This document shows positions 14,189-14,831 of a stretch of 14,831 nucleotides of DNA, piece by piece; position 1 is the first letter of the stretch; every line of letters begins with the position of its first letter. Source of the DNA: CAYWGR01 sp964458015 (GTDB lineage: Bacteria > Planctomycetota > Planctomycetia > Pirellulales > Thermoguttaceae); NCBI GenBank assembly GCA_964458015.1, contig CAYWGR010000146.1:1-14831 (forward strand), given 5' to 3'. The translations under genes and the position numbers were made by a program. The notes beneath the pieces were generated by a model. The model did not search any database and was not told the origin of the DNA. It worked only from the letters and a program-made list of their open reading frames with translations.

Positions 14189-14452
14189 TTACCCGAAGAA
14201 ATGTTCATAATCGTCGTGGCTTCCGATCCAAAACCACGTGATTGTGTCACCATCGACAACGCCAACAGCTCGATAACCTCGATTTGTTCGCACAGACCAG
14301 ATTTTTTCTACGTGGTTGATGCACTTGAACCGCAACGAGGGATGCGACGGATTGTCGCACCAAAGACGATAAGCCTTCTTGACTTGATCTCGGAGCGACG
14401 CATCGAGGCGACCGTAAGATTCCCAGAAAGAAGGCAGGACCGCGGATTTCAT
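14189..14452 (-). CDS. RelE/ParE-superfamily toxin
   Basis: This 87-residue basic protein has the compact toxin fold pattern: two N-terminal helices (SFWESYGRLDASLRDQVKKAYRLW), a linker DNPSHPSLRFK, then strands HVEKIWSVRTNRGYRAVGVV and TITWFWIGSHDDYEHFF. The basic R55 and R61 and the C-terminal H79-D80-x-Y82 resemble RelE/HigB-type ribosome-dependent mRNA endonucleases, though ParE-like members of the same fold poison gyrase. Which activity applies is not decidable from sequence alone. It overlaps the upstream antitoxin gene by 4 nt (ATGA), so it is made only by coupled translation. Confidence 0.82.
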   Translation of the reverse strand: MKSAVLPSFWESYGRLDASLRDQVKKAYRLWCDNPSHPSLRFKCINHVEKIWSVRTNRGYRAVGVVDGDTITWFWIGSHDDYEHFFG

Positions 14453-14679
14453 AGCTGTTCGGGCTTAAGAGGCGTAGCAAGACCGCGAGCAATCTCCCCA
14501 CGTGCTTTTTGAGCTGCCGCCACGAGCTTATCTTGCGATTTCGCAAAAGACTCGTTCCATTGCAGTTCGTCACGGAGATCGGCAATGAACTCCTGCATGT
14601 GTTCCACCACCCGTTCTTGCAGAGCCTCGGGCAAGGAATCAACCATTTGAATCACAGTAGTGCTGGCAGCGGGAGACAT
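14449..14679 (-). CDS. Antitoxin of the RelE/ParE-type pair
   Basis: This 76-residue, largely helical protein precedes the toxin gene. The N-terminal part (TTVIQMVDSLPEALQERVVEH) could form the dimer and DNA-binding part. The Lys/Arg/Ala-rich C-terminus (AAAQKARGEIARG) is probably the arm that wraps the toxin. No helix-turn-helix or known antitoxin family motif is certain. ATG 14679 is chosen because GGAG lies 8 nt upstream; the frame extends to a GTG at 14706, but that sits at the predicted transcription start. By analogy with other pairs, it and the complex may repress their own promoter. Confidence 0.78.
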   Translation of the reverse strand: MSPAASTTVIQMVDSLPEALQERVVEHMQEFIADLRDELQWNESFAKSQDKLVAAAQKARGEIARGLATPLKPEQL

Positions 14680-14687
14680 TTTTACTT

Positions 14688-14691
14688 CTCC
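14688..14691 (-). promoter_or_regulatory. Shine-Dalgarno sequence of the antitoxin gene
   Basis: GGAG on the minus strand is 8 nt before ATG 14679, which favours this start over the upstream GTG at 14706. Confidence 0.65.
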
Positions 14692-14712
14692 GAATGAAAT
14701 CCTCACTACTTT

Positions 14713-14741
14713 ACTATATGATTATTCGGCGAAGGCGTCAA
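14713..14741 (-). promoter_or_regulatory. Sigma-70-like promoter of the toxin-antitoxin operon
   Basis: On the minus strand TTGACG (14741-14736) and TATAGT (14718-14713) are separated by exactly 17 nt, each matching consensus at 5 of 6 positions. Transcription would start near 14706 and give a leader of about 27 nt carrying the GGAG site. It is the best promoter in the window. A clear operator palindrome is not evident. Confidence 0.7.
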
Positions 14742-14790
14742 GCAAGGTTCGTGCCAGGGTCGATCAATTATTGAAGTTGGGAAAAGCGTA

Positions 14791-14819
14791 GGGCGGGTCA
14801 AGCGAAGCGACGGCCCGCC
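14791..14819. repeat. Short palindromic repeat at the window end
   Basis: GGCGGG (14792-14797) pairs with CCCGCC (14814-14819) around AAGCGAAGC, flanked by GTC/GAC. I recall the GCGGGTCAAGCGAAGC word as a dispersed bacterial repeat. The rest of 14707-14831 shows no gene. Confidence 0.5.
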
Positions 14820-14831
14820 ATTTTGCGAAGA

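Overview
The window looks like a chromosomal segment of a planctomycete, probably of the Pirellulales type. The reasons are the protein styles (an HNH nuclease beginning with a VLVLNRLYMAVHVV-like block, a small acidic CxxC...CxxC protein, a distinctive ECF sigma factor, a DUF1570-like secreted peptidase) and the many families of short palindromic intergenic repeats. This assignment rests on recall of those families; no search was run. No rRNA, tRNA, CRISPR array or transposase gene was seen.

Layout: 2-1756 (+) is the 3' part of a membrane-bound hybrid histidine kinase whose start lies before the window. 1765-4583 holds two inverted copies of a hairpin-rich repeat on either side of dtd (-) and pdxA (+). 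The right copy has been split by a 122-bp element with terminal inverted repeats and a 4-bp target duplication, and a different MITE-like element lies between dtd and pdxA. 4683-6289 (-) carries an ECF sigma factor and an HNH endonuclease. 6613-7651 (+) carries a split zinc-ribbon protein and a membrane-anchored thermonuclease homologue, separated by a nested palindromic repeat. 8010-11716 (+) looks like one transcription unit: an isopropylmalate/isocitrate-type dehydrogenase, a secreted gluzincin with a LecA-like C-terminal domain, and an alpha-oxoamine-synthase-family PLP enzyme that overlaps it by 4 nt. The PLP enzyme contains about 76 codons of in-frame intergenic-type repeat DNA between its PLP-binding Asp/His motif and its PLP lysine. 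11717-14114 is an accessory-looking stretch with a TPR-like protein and two membrane proteins of unknown function. 14189-14741 (-) is a RelE/ParE-type toxin-antitoxin pair with a good sigma-70-like promoter.

The genes do not form one obvious pathway. dtd (D-aminoacyl-tRNA proofreading) and pdxA (vitamin B6 synthesis) are housekeeping genes. The PLP enzyme would consume the cofactor made through PdxA, but that link is generic. The strongest unusual signal is the repeats: at least four palindromic or MITE-like families plus three heptameric tandem arrays. One of these mosaics lies inside an apparently intact enzyme gene, and one element shows its insertion event directly when the two repeat copies are compared. 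I found no convincing complete, previously undescribed multi-gene system.
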